A DNA stretch of 64,000 bases from Paenibacillus sp. JDR-2 (GCF_000023585.1 NC_012914.1:6857501-6921500); one strand, 5' to 3'; shown: positions 8,074 through 17,207, counted from the stretch's first letter. Translations and numbers: made by a program. The notes: a model not told the origin generated them from the letters alone.

Positions 8074-10401
8074 ATGAACGACAGCTATCGCCGCAAAACA
8101 CCCGAAGAGCTCCTGAAAGCCATAACGAAGCTGCACCACGGACGGCTCAAAATCTATATCGGGGCGGTCAGCGGTGCCGGCAAAACGTATCATATGCTGC
8201 GCGAAGGCCAGCAGCTGCGGAAGCAGGGCATTGATGTAGTCACCTGCGCCGTCTCCACGATGCAACGGCCGGAGACGATGGAGCAGCTTGCCGAGCTGGA
8301 ACGGATTCCCAGCATTCGTTGGGAGAAGGACGGCAGCCAGCGCAAAGATCTTGATCTGGCCGCTATTAAAGCGCGCAATCCCGAGGTTGTGCTGGTGGAC
8401 GGACTTGCGCACCGAAACCGGCCTGACAGTCTCCTTCCTACCCGCCTTGACGATATTCGTCATTTGCTGGAGTGCGGCATCAGCGTGATTACAACGCTTA
8501 ACGTGTATGAGCTGAACGGCGTATCGGACCTGGCCTATCAACTGACCGGCATCGAGGCCGAGCATACGGTTCCCGATGATATTCTGGAGCTGGCCGATGA
8601 GGTCCGCTTAATCGACGTATCGCCGGAAACGATACTGACACGCTTGAATGAAGGGCATTTACGCAACGCAAGCTCCCCCCATTTGCTGCTTAGGGGCAAT
8701 CTTGGCAAGCTGCGAGAGCTTGCGCTGCGGCTGATGGCGGAGGATGTGAACGATTCGCTTGAGGACCACCGGAGACAGCAGGGCTTAGTAGGTCCGTCAG
8801 GCGCGGCCGAGCGGATTCTGGTTGCCGCGCAATATCACTGGAATGGCTCAATCCATATCCGGCGGGGCCAGCAGGTCGCCAGGAGGCTGAACGGAGAGCT
8901 GCTTGTCGTCTCCTTCGTCAAAGCGGACAAAGCAATGACGAAGGAAGCGACTGCGTTCAAACGGTCCATAATCAAGCTTACCCAGAAGATTGGGGCAGGC
9001 TTTGAGGAGCTCGCCGTTCCCCATCTGCACCGGCGCCATCTGTCCGAACAGATGGCCAGATACGCGATGGATCACGGAGTGACCCGCATCGTGCTTGGCC
9101 ATTCGAAGCATACGCCGCTGCAGGAGCTGCTTCACGGCTCGGTTGTTAACGGAATATTGCGCTATGCGCGCCGTATCGACGTCTTTTTCGTAGCGGACCG
9201 TACCGAAGCGGAAGGCGAGCGGATCCTGCCTGCCAAGCATCGGACTACTCCGGAACCCATTTATAAAAGACTTAGCCCCGCCCAGCAGCAGCAAACCACG
9301 GATCGGCTCAAACGGGGCACCTTCAAGGTCTACATCGGAGCCGCGCCAGGTGTCGGCAAAACCTACACGATGCTGAGGGAAGGAAATGTCCTCCTCCGCA
9401 AAGGCATTGATGTTGTCATTGGCCTCCTCGAGACGCATGGCCGCAAGGAGACCCTGGAGCAGATCGGCGATCTTGAGGAGATTCCTAAAGCCGCTATCCC
9501 TTATAAAGGTACGCAGCTTAAAGAAATGGATGTTTCCGCGATATTGAGCCGTTTTCCAGAGGTTGTGCTCATTGACGAGCTGGCCCATACGAATGTGCCG
9601 GGAAGTCATTATAAGAAGCGGTATGAGGATGTCCTTGCCATTCTGGATGCCGGCATTTCGGTTATTTCAACCGTAAACGTCCAGCATCTCGAGAGCTTAA
9701 ACGATGCCGTTGAGCAAATTACCGGAGTAAAGGTGAGAGAAACCGTTCCGGACCGTATGCTTCGCCTGGCGGATGAGGTTGAGCTTATTGATGTATCGCC
9801 CAAAGCGCTGCAGGAGCGGATGCGGCAGGGTAAAATCTATCCGATGAACAAGGTCGAGGAATCGCTTGGCGCCTTTTTTCAGCTAGGCAATCTGATTGCC
9901 CTACGGGAGCTGGCTTTACGCGAAATCGCCGACGACGTGGATGAACGGCTGGAATCATGGGAGCGTACAGGAGCATTACGCGGTCCTTGGCGCAGGCAGG
10001 AGGTCATATTTGTAGCCATAACCGATCTTGCGCAGGGAGAGCGGCTGATCCGAAGGGGCTTCCGTATCGCCTACCGGCTGAAGGCGGAATGGCATGTCAT
10101 GGCCGTGCATAACGGCAAAACGGAACAAGCGGCGGTAGACCGCCGCATGAAGGAGCTGCAGCAGTTAACGGAACAGCTTGGCGGAATGTTTGTCCGGAAA
10201 GAAATGAAGCAGACGCGTGATATCCCGGCTTTTCTGCTCACCCATGCCAACGCCCGGAAAAGCACGCAGTTGATCGTTGCCCAGGAAAAAAGCAGCTGGC
10301 TTGCGCGGCTGTTCCGGCCATCCATCATGAAGAAGCTGCTGCAGGGCGGCCGGAATATGGATGTGATGGTCGTCAGCTGCCTTCCTTCGCAAGAGCAATA
10401 A
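8074..10401 (+). CDS. Tandem KdpD sensor-domain protein (two KdpD-N/USP units, no histidine kinase)
   Basis: A 775-residue soluble protein made of two copies of the N-terminal half of KdpD. Unit 1 has a P-loop GAVSGAGKT at residues 30-38 and the degenerate motif VDGLAHRN near 106. Unit 2 has GAAPGVGKT near 422 and the intact motif IDELAHTN near 498. Each is followed by a universal-stress-protein-like domain. The transmembrane block, GAF, HisKA and HATPase parts of classical KdpD are absent, and no kdpE follows. Truncated single-unit KdpD proteins are known in other bacteria, and the USP domain of staphylococcal KdpD binds c-di-AMP. I infer a ligand-sensing adaptor for Kdp that arose by duplication, with unit 1 losing its Walker B glutamate. 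The last 29 bp overlap the convergent gene. Confidence 0.88.
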   Translation: MNDSYRRKTPEELLKAITKLHHGRLKIYIGAVSGAGKTYHMLREGQQLRKQGIDVVTCAVSTMQRPETMEQLAELERIPSIRWEKDGSQRKDLDLAAIKARNPEVVLVDGLAHRNRPDSLLPTRLDDIRHLLECGISVITTLNVYELNGVSDLAYQLTGIEAEHTVPDDILELADEVRLIDVSPETILTRLNEGHLRNASSPHLLLRGNLGKLRELALRLMAEDVNDSLEDHRRQQGLVGPSGAAERILVAAQYHWNGSIHIRRGQQVARRLNGELLVVSFVKADKAMTKEATAFKRSIIKLTQKIGAGFEELAVPHLHRRHLSEQMARYAMDHGVTRIVLGHSKHTPLQELLHGSVVNGILRYARRIDVFFVADRTEAEGERILPAKHRTTPEPIYKRLSPAQQQQTTDRLKRGTFKVYIGAAPGVGKTYTMLREGNVLLRKGIDVVIGLLETHGRKETLEQIGDLEEIPKAAIPYKGTQLKEMDVSAILSRFPEVVLIDELAHTNVPGSHYKKRYEDVLAILDAGISVISTVNVQHLESLNDAVEQITGVKVRETVPDRMLRLADEVELIDVSPKALQERMRQGKIYPMNKVEESLGAFFQLGNLIALRELALREIADDVDERLESWERTGALRGPWRRQEVIFVAITDLAQGERLIRRGFRIAYRLKAEWHVMAVHNGKTEQAAVDRRMKELQQLTEQLGGMFVRKEMKQTRDIPAFLLTHANARKSTQLIVAQEKSSWLARLFRPSIMKKLLQGGRNMDVMVVSCLPSQEQ

Positions 10402-11062
10402 TATCTTTCGGATCGAGAATAGGACGGTCATAATCGGTATACGAAGTCTGAATCATGGCGAGGCCTACCTGACGCAGCGTAATGAGATGGTTCGGGAAGA
10501 GCGGCCTTAGGATCGGATACAGCCAGGTTAACGCTTTGGCCCACTTCGGAACCCTTACCTGTCCTTTGCTCGGGTGCATGTAGCCCGGACGGAACATAAA
10601 GGCCCGTCGGAACGGCAGCTGCAGCAGGTGATTCTCGGTTCTTCCCTTTACTCTCGCCCACATGCTTTTGCCCTGCTCCGTGCTGTCTGTGCCGCCGCCC
10701 GTTACATAACAGAACACCATATCCGGGTTCAGGCTGGAGAGCAGACGGGCGACATGCATCGTAAGATCGTAGGTGACACGGGTATAGTCGGCCTCCGACA
10801 TGCCGATGGAGGATACGCCAAGGCAGAAGTAGCAGGCGTTGTAGCCTTTTAACTCATGCTGAATAGGGGTCAGATCGTGAAAATCCTTATGTATGATTTC
10901 CTTCAGCTTCGGGTGCGCAACGCCGCTAGGCCGGCGCGTAATAACGAGTACTTGCTCAACATCGGGATGTTTCAGGCATTCCATCAGGACGCCTTCTCCT
11001 ACCATGCCCGTCGCTCCGGTCACAATCGCTTTAATTTTTTGTTTCGCCGGCTTCTCTTCCAT
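10373..11062 (-). CDS. NAD(P)-binding SDR-like (atypical) protein
   Basis: A 229-residue single-domain Rossmann protein related to extended/atypical short-chain dehydrogenases (epimerase or HTATIP2-like). The dinucleotide-binding loop is T-G-A-T-G-M-V-G-E-G near the N-terminus. A catalytic-type Y-x3-K pair is not obvious, as in many atypical SDRs, so it may bind NADP without classical chemistry. The start chosen is ATG at 11062 with AAGGGAG upstream. A longer frame to 11128 would add a hydrophobic stretch but lacks a good ribosome binding site. The substrate is unknown, and neighbours do not help. Confidence 0.75.
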   Translation of the reverse strand: MEEKPAKQKIKAIVTGATGMVGEGVLMECLKHPDVEQVLVITRRPSGVAHPKLKEIIHKDFHDLTPIQHELKGYNACYFCLGVSSIGMSEADYTRVTYDLTMHVARLLSSLNPDMVFCYVTGGGTDSTEQGKSMWARVKGRTENHLLQLPFRRAFMFRPGYMHPSKGQVRVPKWAKALTWLYPILRPLFPNHLITLRQVGLAMIQTSYTDYDRPILDPKDIIALAKEGS

Positions 11063-11126
11063 CTCTCGGATCTCTCCCTTATTTGCAGGTACTACAGCCA
11101 TTATCGCACAGGCAATAAGCAGGCAC

Positions 11127-11165
11127 AAAAAAAGGACGGAGCAGCTATCGGGCTGCTCCGTCCTT
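11127..11165 (-). terminator. Terminator after the ferredoxin-NADP reductase gene
   Basis: On the minus strand AAGGACGGAGCAG pairs with CTGCTCCGTCCTT and is followed by a run of seven T. It separates the reductase gene from the downstream SDR-like gene. Confidence 0.88.
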
Positions 11166-11173
11166 GCTCTATA

Positions 11174-12226
11174 TTAGACCATCAGCTGCTTCACGAGCTC
11201 GCGGTTCCGTTCTTTGAATAATTCATTATGGGATGAGACCATTCCGTATTTATTGGCTTCCGGTTGAATGAAGGACTTCGCTCTGTTCACCGCATTCGCC
11301 GCATCCTGGAAGCAGCCTGCAATGAGATGCAGCTTGCCGTCATGCATCAGGATATCCCCCGCTGCAAACATGCCCGGCACGGAAGTTTCGCCGCTTGCAT
11401 CGCCCTTCACATACCAATTGTCGACCATCTCGATATTCAGCTTGCTGTTCTCCAGCAGCGAGGAGTCCCGGTCGTAACCGTGATTGATAACAACCTCGTC
11501 AATAGAAAGACGGGATACTTCGCCGGACTTGCTGTTCGTAAGCTCGACGTGTTCAACAAGCTCATCGCCGGAGTTCGCCAGCAGCTTCGAAATTTCGGTA
11601 TGGAACAAACACTCGACTTTCGGGCTGTTCAGCAATGTCGTTACATTCGCTTCATGCCCGGACAAGGCCTCTTTGCGATATGTAATGTAGATCTTCTTCG
11701 CGAATGGCAGAAGCTCCATCGCCCAGTCAACGGCCGAGTTGCCGCCGCCGGAGATCACGACGTTCTTGTCTTTAAATCTCTTCAATGATTTTACGGTATA
11801 GTGAAGGTTGGTTACCTCAAACTTCTCCGCGCCTTCAATCGTAAGCTTAGTCGGATTCAGAATGCCGCCGCCAACCGCAACGATAACGGTCTTCGAATAA
11901 TGGATGCGTCCGGACGAGCCATGCAGCTCAAAGATATTGTCTTCGTTCTTGGTAATGGATTCGACTTTTTCGTTCAGGACAACCTCCGGATCGAAAGTAA
12001 GTCCCTGCTTCACCAATTGCTCGATCAGCTGCGCGCCTGGCGTTGGCGTTAACCCCCCAATGTCCCAGATCATTTTCTCCGGATACACATGAACCTTGCC
12101 GCCCAGAAACGGCTGGAATTCGATCAGCTTTGTCTTCAATTCTCTAAGTCCGCTATAAAAAGTCGAGTAAAGCCCCGCAGGACCGCCCCCGATTACCGTT
12201 ACGTCATACAACTCTTCTTGCGTCAT
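11174..12226 (-). CDS. Ferredoxin/flavodoxin-NADP+ reductase, TrxR-like (YumC/YcgT type)
   Basis: A 350-residue FAD- and NADPH-dependent reductase of the thioredoxin-reductase-like fold, but without the C-x2-C redox motif of true thioredoxin reductases. The FAD loop is G-G-G-P-A-G-L-Y near residue 13, the NADPH loop G-G-G-N-S-A-V-D near 160, and the FAD-contacting F-A-A-G-D motif near 295. Bacillus has two such enzymes, YumC and the iron-regulated YcgT. The start ATG at 12226 follows GAGGAGG. The gene is divergent from a siderophore importer across an intergenic region with two Fur boxes. I infer that it reduces ferredoxin or flavodoxin for release of iron from imported siderophores. Confidence 0.88.
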   Translation of the reverse strand: MTQEELYDVTVIGGGPAGLYSTFYSGLRELKTKLIEFQPFLGGKVHVYPEKMIWDIGGLTPTPGAQLIEQLVKQGLTFDPEVVLNEKVESITKNEDNIFELHGSSGRIHYSKTVIVAVGGGILNPTKLTIEGAEKFEVTNLHYTVKSLKRFKDKNVVISGGGNSAVDWAMELLPFAKKIYITYRKEALSGHEANVTTLLNSPKVECLFHTEISKLLANSGDELVEHVELTNSKSGEVSRLSIDEVVINHGYDRDSSLLENSKLNIEMVDNWYVKGDASGETSVPGMFAAGDILMHDGKLHLIAGCFQDAANAVNRAKSFIQPEANKYGMVSSHNELFKERNRELVKQLMV

Positions 12227-12257
12227 GAACGTTCCTCCTCGGAAAAGCACCGTCGTA

Positions 12258-12276
12258 ATTGATTATCATTATCAAT
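12258..12276. promoter_or_regulatory. Fur box upstream of the reductase gene
   Basis: Minus-strand reading gives ATTGATAATGATAATC, matching 13 bases of the GATAATGATAATCATTATC Fur consensus. It lies 32-50 bp from the reductase start, so ferric-iron repression is likely. Confidence 0.75.
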
Positions 12277-12312
12277 AGTATAAGTCCTTTGAGAATATTT
12301 TTCAATAAGCGG

Positions 12313-12339
12313 TTGACAATTGGGCCGAATCACTATAAT
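12313..12339 (+). promoter_or_regulatory. Promoter candidate for the siderophore transport operon
   Basis: TTGACA (12313-12318) and TATAAT (12334-12339) are both consensus hexamers, but only 15 bp separate them, which is shorter than the usual 17. The second Fur box begins about 20 bp downstream, near the expected transcription start. Confidence 0.5.
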
Positions 12340-12359
12340 TTAGTAAATGGCACTAATAG

Positions 12360-12374
12360 TGATAATCATTATCA
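12360..12374. promoter_or_regulatory. Fur box upstream of the siderophore-binding protein gene
   Basis: TGATAATCATTATCA is a perfect 7-1-7 inverted repeat, the minimal Bacillus Fur site. It sits downstream of the candidate -10, where bound Fur would block transcription. Confidence 0.88.
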
Positions 12375-12450
12375 TTGAATGAGTGTTAAATTTAGTATAT
12401 AGCCTTCGTTGTTTATGTATTCCATTCTATTATAAGGAGTTTACACACCC

Positions 12451-13428
12451 ATGAAAAAAGCACTTATCTCCCTCATGATGCTCTTCGTTATTATTCTGAG
12501 CGCATGCGGAAACAACAACTCGGGCAATAATGCCGGAGCGGAGAACACCGCACCAACAAACAATGCCGGGGCGGCAAACGCATCTCCGTCGGCGGACACG
12601 GCTTCCGATGCGACAGGCACGATTACGTTCCAATCGGAGAGCGGCCCTATCGAAGTACCCGCTAACCCGCAGCGCGTCGTTGTTCTGTCCTCTTTCGTAG
12701 GGGATGTCCTGCAGCTTGGCGTTCCTCTGGTTGGCGTTGACTCTTGGTCGATGGATAACCCGAATTTCGCAGACAAGCTGAAAGGCGTCGCGGTTGTATC
12801 CGAAGAGGATCCCGAGAAAATTCTCGAGCTTGATCCGGACCTGATTATCGGCCTCGACACGACAAAAAACGTGGATAAATTGAAGCAAATCGCTCCAACG
12901 GTTATCTTTACTTACAATAAAGTCGACTATCTGACGCAGTTCATTGAGGTTGGCAAGGCGCTCAACAAGGAGAAAGAAGCAACGGCTTGGGTGGAAGATT
13001 TCAAAGCCCGCGCAGCTCAAATCGGCAGCGAGATTAAAGCGAAGATTGGCGAGGACGCTACCGTTACGGTCATCGAGAACTTCGACAAGGATCTTTACGT
13101 ATTCGGCGATGCCTGGGGCCGCGGCACAGAGATTCTGTATCAGGCAATGGGCCTGAAGATGCAGGAGAAAGTAAAGGAAATGGCTATGAAAGACGGCTGG
13201 TATTCGCTCTCCCTCGAGGTTCTGCCTGAATACGTCGGCGATTATCTGATCTTCAGCCAGACGAAAGACACGGCAAGCTCGTTCACGGAAACCGAAACCT
13301 ATAAAAACATCCCGGCAGTCAAGAACGGCCATGTCTATACGGCGGATGCCAAAGGCTTCTATTTCAACGATGCGCTTACCCTTGACTATCAGCTGAACTT
13401 CTTCAAAGAGCAGTTCCTGGGGAAATAA
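12451..13428 (+). CDS. Iron-siderophore ABC transporter substrate-binding lipoprotein
   Basis: A 325-residue class III (FhuD/FepB-type) binding protein. Residues 1-19 form a lipoprotein signal ending in the lipobox L-S-A-C, then an Asn/Ala/Ser-rich linker to about residue 55, then the binding domain with V-P-A-N-P-Q-R-V-V-V, two lobes and a connecting helix. It captures ferric siderophore outside the membrane and delivers it to the two FecCD permeases that follow at 5 and about 1,015 bp. The Fur box upstream supports an iron role. The exact siderophore cannot be told from sequence; B. subtilis YfmC/FpiA-like citrate or catecholate types are possibilities. Confidence 0.9.
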   Translation: MKKALISLMMLFVIILSACGNNNSGNNAGAENTAPTNNAGAANASPSADTASDATGTITFQSESGPIEVPANPQRVVVLSSFVGDVLQLGVPLVGVDSWSMDNPNFADKLKGVAVVSEEDPEKILELDPDLIIGLDTTKNVDKLKQIAPTVIFTYNKVDYLTQFIEVGKALNKEKEATAWVEDFKARAAQIGSEIKAKIGEDATVTVIENFDKDLYVFGDAWGRGTEILYQAMGLKMQEKVKEMAMKDGWYSLSLEVLPEYVGDYLIFSQTKDTASSFTETETYKNIPAVKNGHVYTADAKGFYFNDALTLDYQLNFFKEQFLGK

Positions 13429-13432
13429 GCCG

Positions 13433-14446
13433 ATGATACAGGAAACGAGACGAAGAATTCCATTTGTATATAAACTGTTTGCAGGGATCGTTTTCTTTGT
13501 CGCAATCTTCTTCTTGGCCATGGTGTTCGGCGCTGCCGACACCACGGTCCATGATACATGGCTCGCGCTGACGTCACCTCACGATACAAGTGAGAAGGTG
13601 ACGCTTTTGCGCGAAATTAGGCTGCCGCGCGAGATCGCGGCAATCTTTGTTGGTGCGGCCTTGGCCGTATCCGGCGCCATTATGCAAGGCGTGACCCGGA
13701 ATGCTTTAGCCGATCCGGGGCTTCTCGGCTTATCGGCCGGAGCGAATGCCGCCCTTGCAGCAACGGTTGCGCTGTTCCCTCATATCAATTATTTCGGTAT
13801 TATGATTGCCTGCTTTATCGGCGCGGCCCTTGGCTCCATCCTTGTTATCGGAATCGGCGCGGCAAAAAGAGGCGGCTTCTCCCCTATTCGGATCGTACTG
13901 GCGGGAGCGGCTGTTTCTACGTTTCTGTACGCCGTTGCCGAAGGCATCGGCCTCACCTTCAAGGTATCCAAGGACGTCAACATGTGGACCGCCGGCGGTC
14001 TGATCGGAACGTCTTGGGGACAGCTTCAGACGATTGTTCCGGTAATCGTAGCCGGCATTCTTATTGCCATTGTCATGTCGAAGCAGCTCACCATTCTTAG
14101 TCTTAGCGAAGATGTGGCGACCAGTCTCGGTCAAAAGACGGGTCTGATCAAAGTCATCCTGTTTACGGTTACGATTCTGCTCGCCGGCGCTTCCGTTGCG
14201 CTGGTCGGCAACCTGGCTTTTCTGGGCCTGATGATTCCGCATATCGTGCGGGCTATTGTCGGCCAGGACTATCGTTACTCCATTCCGATGTCCGTTATTG
14301 CAGGTGCTTCCTTTATGCTTCTTGCGGATTTGATCGGCCGGACCATCAATGCGCCGTACGAAACACCTGTAGCAGCCGTGATTGCGGTTGTAGGTCTGCC
14401 CTTCTTCCTCATCATCGTTAGAAGAGGAGGCAAAGCGCTGAAATGA
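13433..14446 (+). CDS. FecCD-type iron-siderophore permease 1
   Basis: A 337-residue membrane protein of the FecCD/BtuC family with about nine to ten helices. It includes the signature G-R-x-L-A-x-S-G-A-I-M-Q-G-V-T-R-N as A-L-A-V-S-G-A-I-M-Q-G-V-T-R-N near residue 77, and the ATPase-contacting loop N-L-A-F-L-G-L-M-I-P-H near 260. The start lies four bases after the binding-protein stop. The end overlaps the next gene by ATGA, so the two permeases are translationally coupled and probably form a heterodimer. Confidence 0.93.
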   Translation: MIQETRRRIPFVYKLFAGIVFFVAIFFLAMVFGAADTTVHDTWLALTSPHDTSEKVTLLREIRLPREIAAIFVGAALAVSGAIMQGVTRNALADPGLLGLSAGANAALAATVALFPHINYFGIMIACFIGAALGSILVIGIGAAKRGGFSPIRIVLAGAAVSTFLYAVAEGIGLTFKVSKDVNMWTAGGLIGTSWGQLQTIVPVIVAGILIAIVMSKQLTILSLSEDVATSLGQKTGLIKVILFTVTILLAGASVALVGNLAFLGLMIPHIVRAIVGQDYRYSIPMSVIAGASFMLLADLIGRTINAPYETPVAAVIAVVGLPFFLIIVRRGGKALK

Positions 14447-15450
14447 TTTTATCGCATATGGTTCGAAAACAACGCATTATTCTCGGGATCCTGCTTCTGC
14501 TTATTCTTGCGACTATCATTGCAAGCCTTAGTCTCGGTTACTCCACCTTGACCTTTAAAAGGCTGATCCCGGTACTTTTTGGGGATGGCACGAAAAAAGA
14601 AAACTTTATCCTGTTCGACATACGGATGCCGCGCGTCATCATTACTTTACTCGCCGGCATGGCGCTTGCTTTATCCGGCTCCATTCTGCAAGGGGTATCC
14701 CGCAATGACCTGGCCGATCCCGGCATTGTTGGCATTAACTCGGGGGCTGGCGTTGCCATTACGGTCTTCTTCCTGTTCTTCCCGACGGAAGCCGGTCCGT
14801 TCGTGTATGCCCTGCCGGTTGTTGCCTTTCTCGGCGGTCTTGCAACCGCGGTCCTTATTGCTCTTTTCTCTTGGAAGAAGCATGTCGGCATCCAGCCGGT
14901 CAGCATGGTGCTGACGGGTATCGGCTTCCAAATGGCGCTTAGCGGCGTCATGATCGTGCTCATGTCCTCGGCTGACCGCCAGAAAGTGGATTTTATCGCC
15001 AAGTGGATCGCGGGCGGCATTTGGGGAACGGATTGGGTATTTATTAATGCCATGTGGCCATGGCTCGCCATCTTTATTCCGTTTACGCTTTACAAAGCAA
15101 ACCGCCTTAACATTCTGGCGTTAAACGAACCCGTCGCGGTTGGGGTGGGCATCTCGCTGACCAGAGAGCGCCTGGTGCTGCTCTTCTCCGCGGTTGCGCT
15201 TGCGGCATCCGCCGTATCCGTCACGGGCGGGATCGCCTTTATCGGTCTGCTTGCTCCGCATATCGCGAAGGCTCTTGTAGGTCCGAGAAATCAATTGTTT
15301 ATTCCGATATCCATTCTGTTCGGCGGATGGCTGCTGGTTCTGGCCGATACGATTGGCCGTCAAATCGATATCGCGGGCGGATTGCCGGCCGGTATCGTTG
15401 TATCGCTGATCGGCGCGCCGTATTTCCTGTTCCTGCTGCTCAAGAAATAA
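14443..15450 (+). CDS. FecCD-type iron-siderophore permease 2
   Basis: A 335-residue paralogue of the preceding permease with A-L-A-L-S-G-S-I-L-Q-G-V-S-R-N near residue 73 and G-I-A-F-I-G-L-L-A-P-H near 264. It ends the operon at a strong terminator. No ATP-binding protein gene is present next to it. In several Bacillus systems a shared ATPase encoded elsewhere (YusV/FhuC type) energises such permeases, and that is the likely arrangement here. Confidence 0.93.
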   Translation: MILSHMVRKQRIILGILLLLILATIIASLSLGYSTLTFKRLIPVLFGDGTKKENFILFDIRMPRVIITLLAGMALALSGSILQGVSRNDLADPGIVGINSGAGVAITVFFLFFPTEAGPFVYALPVVAFLGGLATAVLIALFSWKKHVGIQPVSMVLTGIGFQMALSGVMIVLMSSADRQKVDFIAKWIAGGIWGTDWVFINAMWPWLAIFIPFTLYKANRLNILALNEPVAVGVGISLTRERLVLLFSAVALAASAVSVTGGIAFIGLLAPHIAKALVGPRNQLFIPISILFGGWLLVLADTIGRQIDIAGGLPAGIVVSLIGAPYFLFLLLKK

Positions 15451-15452
15451 TT

Positions 15453-15496
15453 TAAAGGCTGCCCGTATGCCAATGGCTTACGGGCAGCCTTTTTAT
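15453..15496 (+). terminator. Terminator of the siderophore transport operon
   Basis: AAGGCTGCCCGTA pairs with TACGGGCAGCCTT and is followed by T5. It lies between convergent genes and ends six bases before the stop of the FAD dehydrogenase gene. Confidence 0.9.
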
Positions 15497-15501
15497 AGGA
15501 T

Positions 15502-17163
15502 TCAGCTTCGGGCCGCTACCTCTGCGATGGCGCGGCCGGCAGTCCGGCCCGTAAAGAGGCAGCCGCCGAGGAAGGTTCCCTCGAGCGCGCGGTAGCCATG
15601 CAGGCCTCCGCCGCCAAAGCCCGCCGCCTCGCCCGCGGCGTAAAGGCCGGGAACAGGCTCGCCCGCCGCGTTCAGCACGCGCGCCGAGAGATCGGTCTGC
15701 AACCCGCCCAGCGTCTTGCGGCTTACAATATGCAGGCGGACGGCAATAAGCGGGCCGCTCTTCGGATCCAGCAGCTTATGCGGAGCGGCTACCCGGATCA
15801 GCTTGTCGCCGATGTAATGGCGGGCGCCTCTTAGCGCGGTAATTTGAAGATCCTTCGTAAATTTGTTGTCGATCTCGCGGTCCCGCGCAACAAGCTGCCG
15901 TTTAATCGATTCGTAATCCAGCAGATTTTCGCCGGTCAGACGGTTCATTCCCGCCACAAGCTCGGAGAGATCATTCGCTACTATAAAGTCCTCGCCTTTA
16001 TCCATAAACGCTTGAACGGGACCCGAAGCTCCGGGCAATGCCCGCGACAGCACCTGCCGGATACTTTTGCCCGTCAGGTCCGGGTTTTGCTCCGAGCCGG
16101 ATAAGGCAAACTCTTTCTCTATGATCTTCTGCGTCAAAATAAACCACGAATAATCATAGCCGGTTTTCCGGATCGTTTCCAGCGTTCCAAGCGTATCGAA
16201 GCCCGGGAAGTTAGGCGCCGGGAACCGCTGGCCCTTTGCATCCAGCCAGATGGAGGACGGGCCGGGCAAAATACGGATGCCATGGCCCGCCCAGACTGGA
16301 TTCCAGTTCTTTATCCCTTCCGTGTAATGCCACATCCGGTCCCGATTCACGATCCGCCCGCCCGCTTCCTCCGTTATGCCAAGCATTCGCCCGTCCACAT
16401 GGGCCGGAACACCCGAAAGCATAGAGGCAGGCGGCTCTCCAAGCCGGCTTGGCCAGCTTTTTCGTACCAGCTCGTGATTGCCGCCAATGCCGCCGCTTGT
16501 CACCAGTACGGTAGCCGCTTCGTATTCAAACTCGCTAATGGCCGTTCTTGAGCTTGCTTCGCCGCGCGCCGCCGCACTTGGCTCAAGCACGGAGCCGCTG
16601 ACTCCGGTGACAGCACCGTCCTTTTGAAGCAGGCGGTCCACCCGGTGACGGGGGAGATAGGTCAACGTCCCTGCCGCCGTATGCTTGCGGATGCGTGTCT
16701 CGAAGGCCTCCACGATCGCAGGGCCGGTTCCCCAGACAATATGGAACCGCGGTACCGAATTGCCATGCCCCTCGGCCAGATAACCCCCGCGTTCCGCCCA
16801 GCCTACAACCGGGAAGAAGCGGATGCCCATCCCCCGCAGCCATTCCCGCTTCTCTCCGGCTGCAAAGGCGACATAGGCTTCCGCCCATTTCCTGCCCCAA
16901 TAATCCTCGTCCTCTTCCCGGTCGAAACCCGCCGTTCCAAGCCAATCCTGCCAGGCCAGCTCCAGGGAGTCCTTAATCCCAAGACGGCGCTGCTCCGGCG
17001 AATCCACCAGGAACAAGCCGCCAAACGACCACCATGCCTGGCCGCCAAGCGAAGCCTCCGGCTCCTGGTCGAGCAGCAGCACCTTCTTCCCGGCATCCGC
17101 TATCTCTGCCGCACCCGCAAGTCCCGCAAGACCAGCGCCTATCACGATCGCATCATAGTTCAT
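15502..17163 (-). CDS. FAD-binding dehydrogenase (fumarate reductase/KsdD-like flavoprotein)
   Basis: A 553-residue flavoprotein of the succinate dehydrogenase/fumarate reductase/3-ketosteroid dehydrogenase superfamily. The N-terminal Rossmann loop is G-A-G-L-A-G-L-A-G-A near residue 8, followed by the acidic end of strand 2 at L-L-D-Q-E. The C-terminal FAD loop is L-Y-A-A-G-E-A-A-G-F-G-G-G-G near 515. Proteins of this length annotated as FAD-binding dehydrogenase are common in soil bacteria, and their substrate is unknown. There is no signal peptide. The start follows AGGAGGC. It lies 44 bp downstream of the WYL regulator on the same strand, so the two may be one operon. Confidence 0.82.
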   Translation of the reverse strand: MNYDAIVIGAGLAGLAGAAEIADAGKKVLLLDQEPEASLGGQAWWSFGGLFLVDSPEQRRLGIKDSLELAWQDWLGTAGFDREEDEDYWGRKWAEAYVAFAAGEKREWLRGMGIRFFPVVGWAERGGYLAEGHGNSVPRFHIVWGTGPAIVEAFETRIRKHTAAGTLTYLPRHRVDRLLQKDGAVTGVSGSVLEPSAAARGEASSRTAISEFEYEAATVLVTSGGIGGNHELVRKSWPSRLGEPPASMLSGVPAHVDGRMLGITEEAGGRIVNRDRMWHYTEGIKNWNPVWAGHGIRILPGPSSIWLDAKGQRFPAPNFPGFDTLGTLETIRKTGYDYSWFILTQKIIEKEFALSGSEQNPDLTGKSIRQVLSRALPGASGPVQAFMDKGEDFIVANDLSELVAGMNRLTGENLLDYESIKRQLVARDREIDNKFTKDLQITALRGARHYIGDKLIRVAAPHKLLDPKSGPLIAVRLHIVSRKTLGGLQTDLSARVLNAAGEPVPGLYAAGEAAGFGGGGLHGYRALEGTFLGGCLFTGRTAGRAIAEVAARS

Positions 17164-17207
17164 GTTTAGAGCCTCCTAAAAAGAATAATCACATAAACTG
17201 AATAAGT

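Noticed and set aside
8848..9609. 253-codon minus-strand frame inside the KdpD-like gene
   Set aside because: Shadow of the duplicated sensor gene; no independent start signals or homology.
12451..13428. Manganese or zinc binding protein instead of siderophore protein
   Set aside because: The protein lacks the ZnuA/MntC-type His/Asp set and has FhuD-type features next to FecCD permeases.
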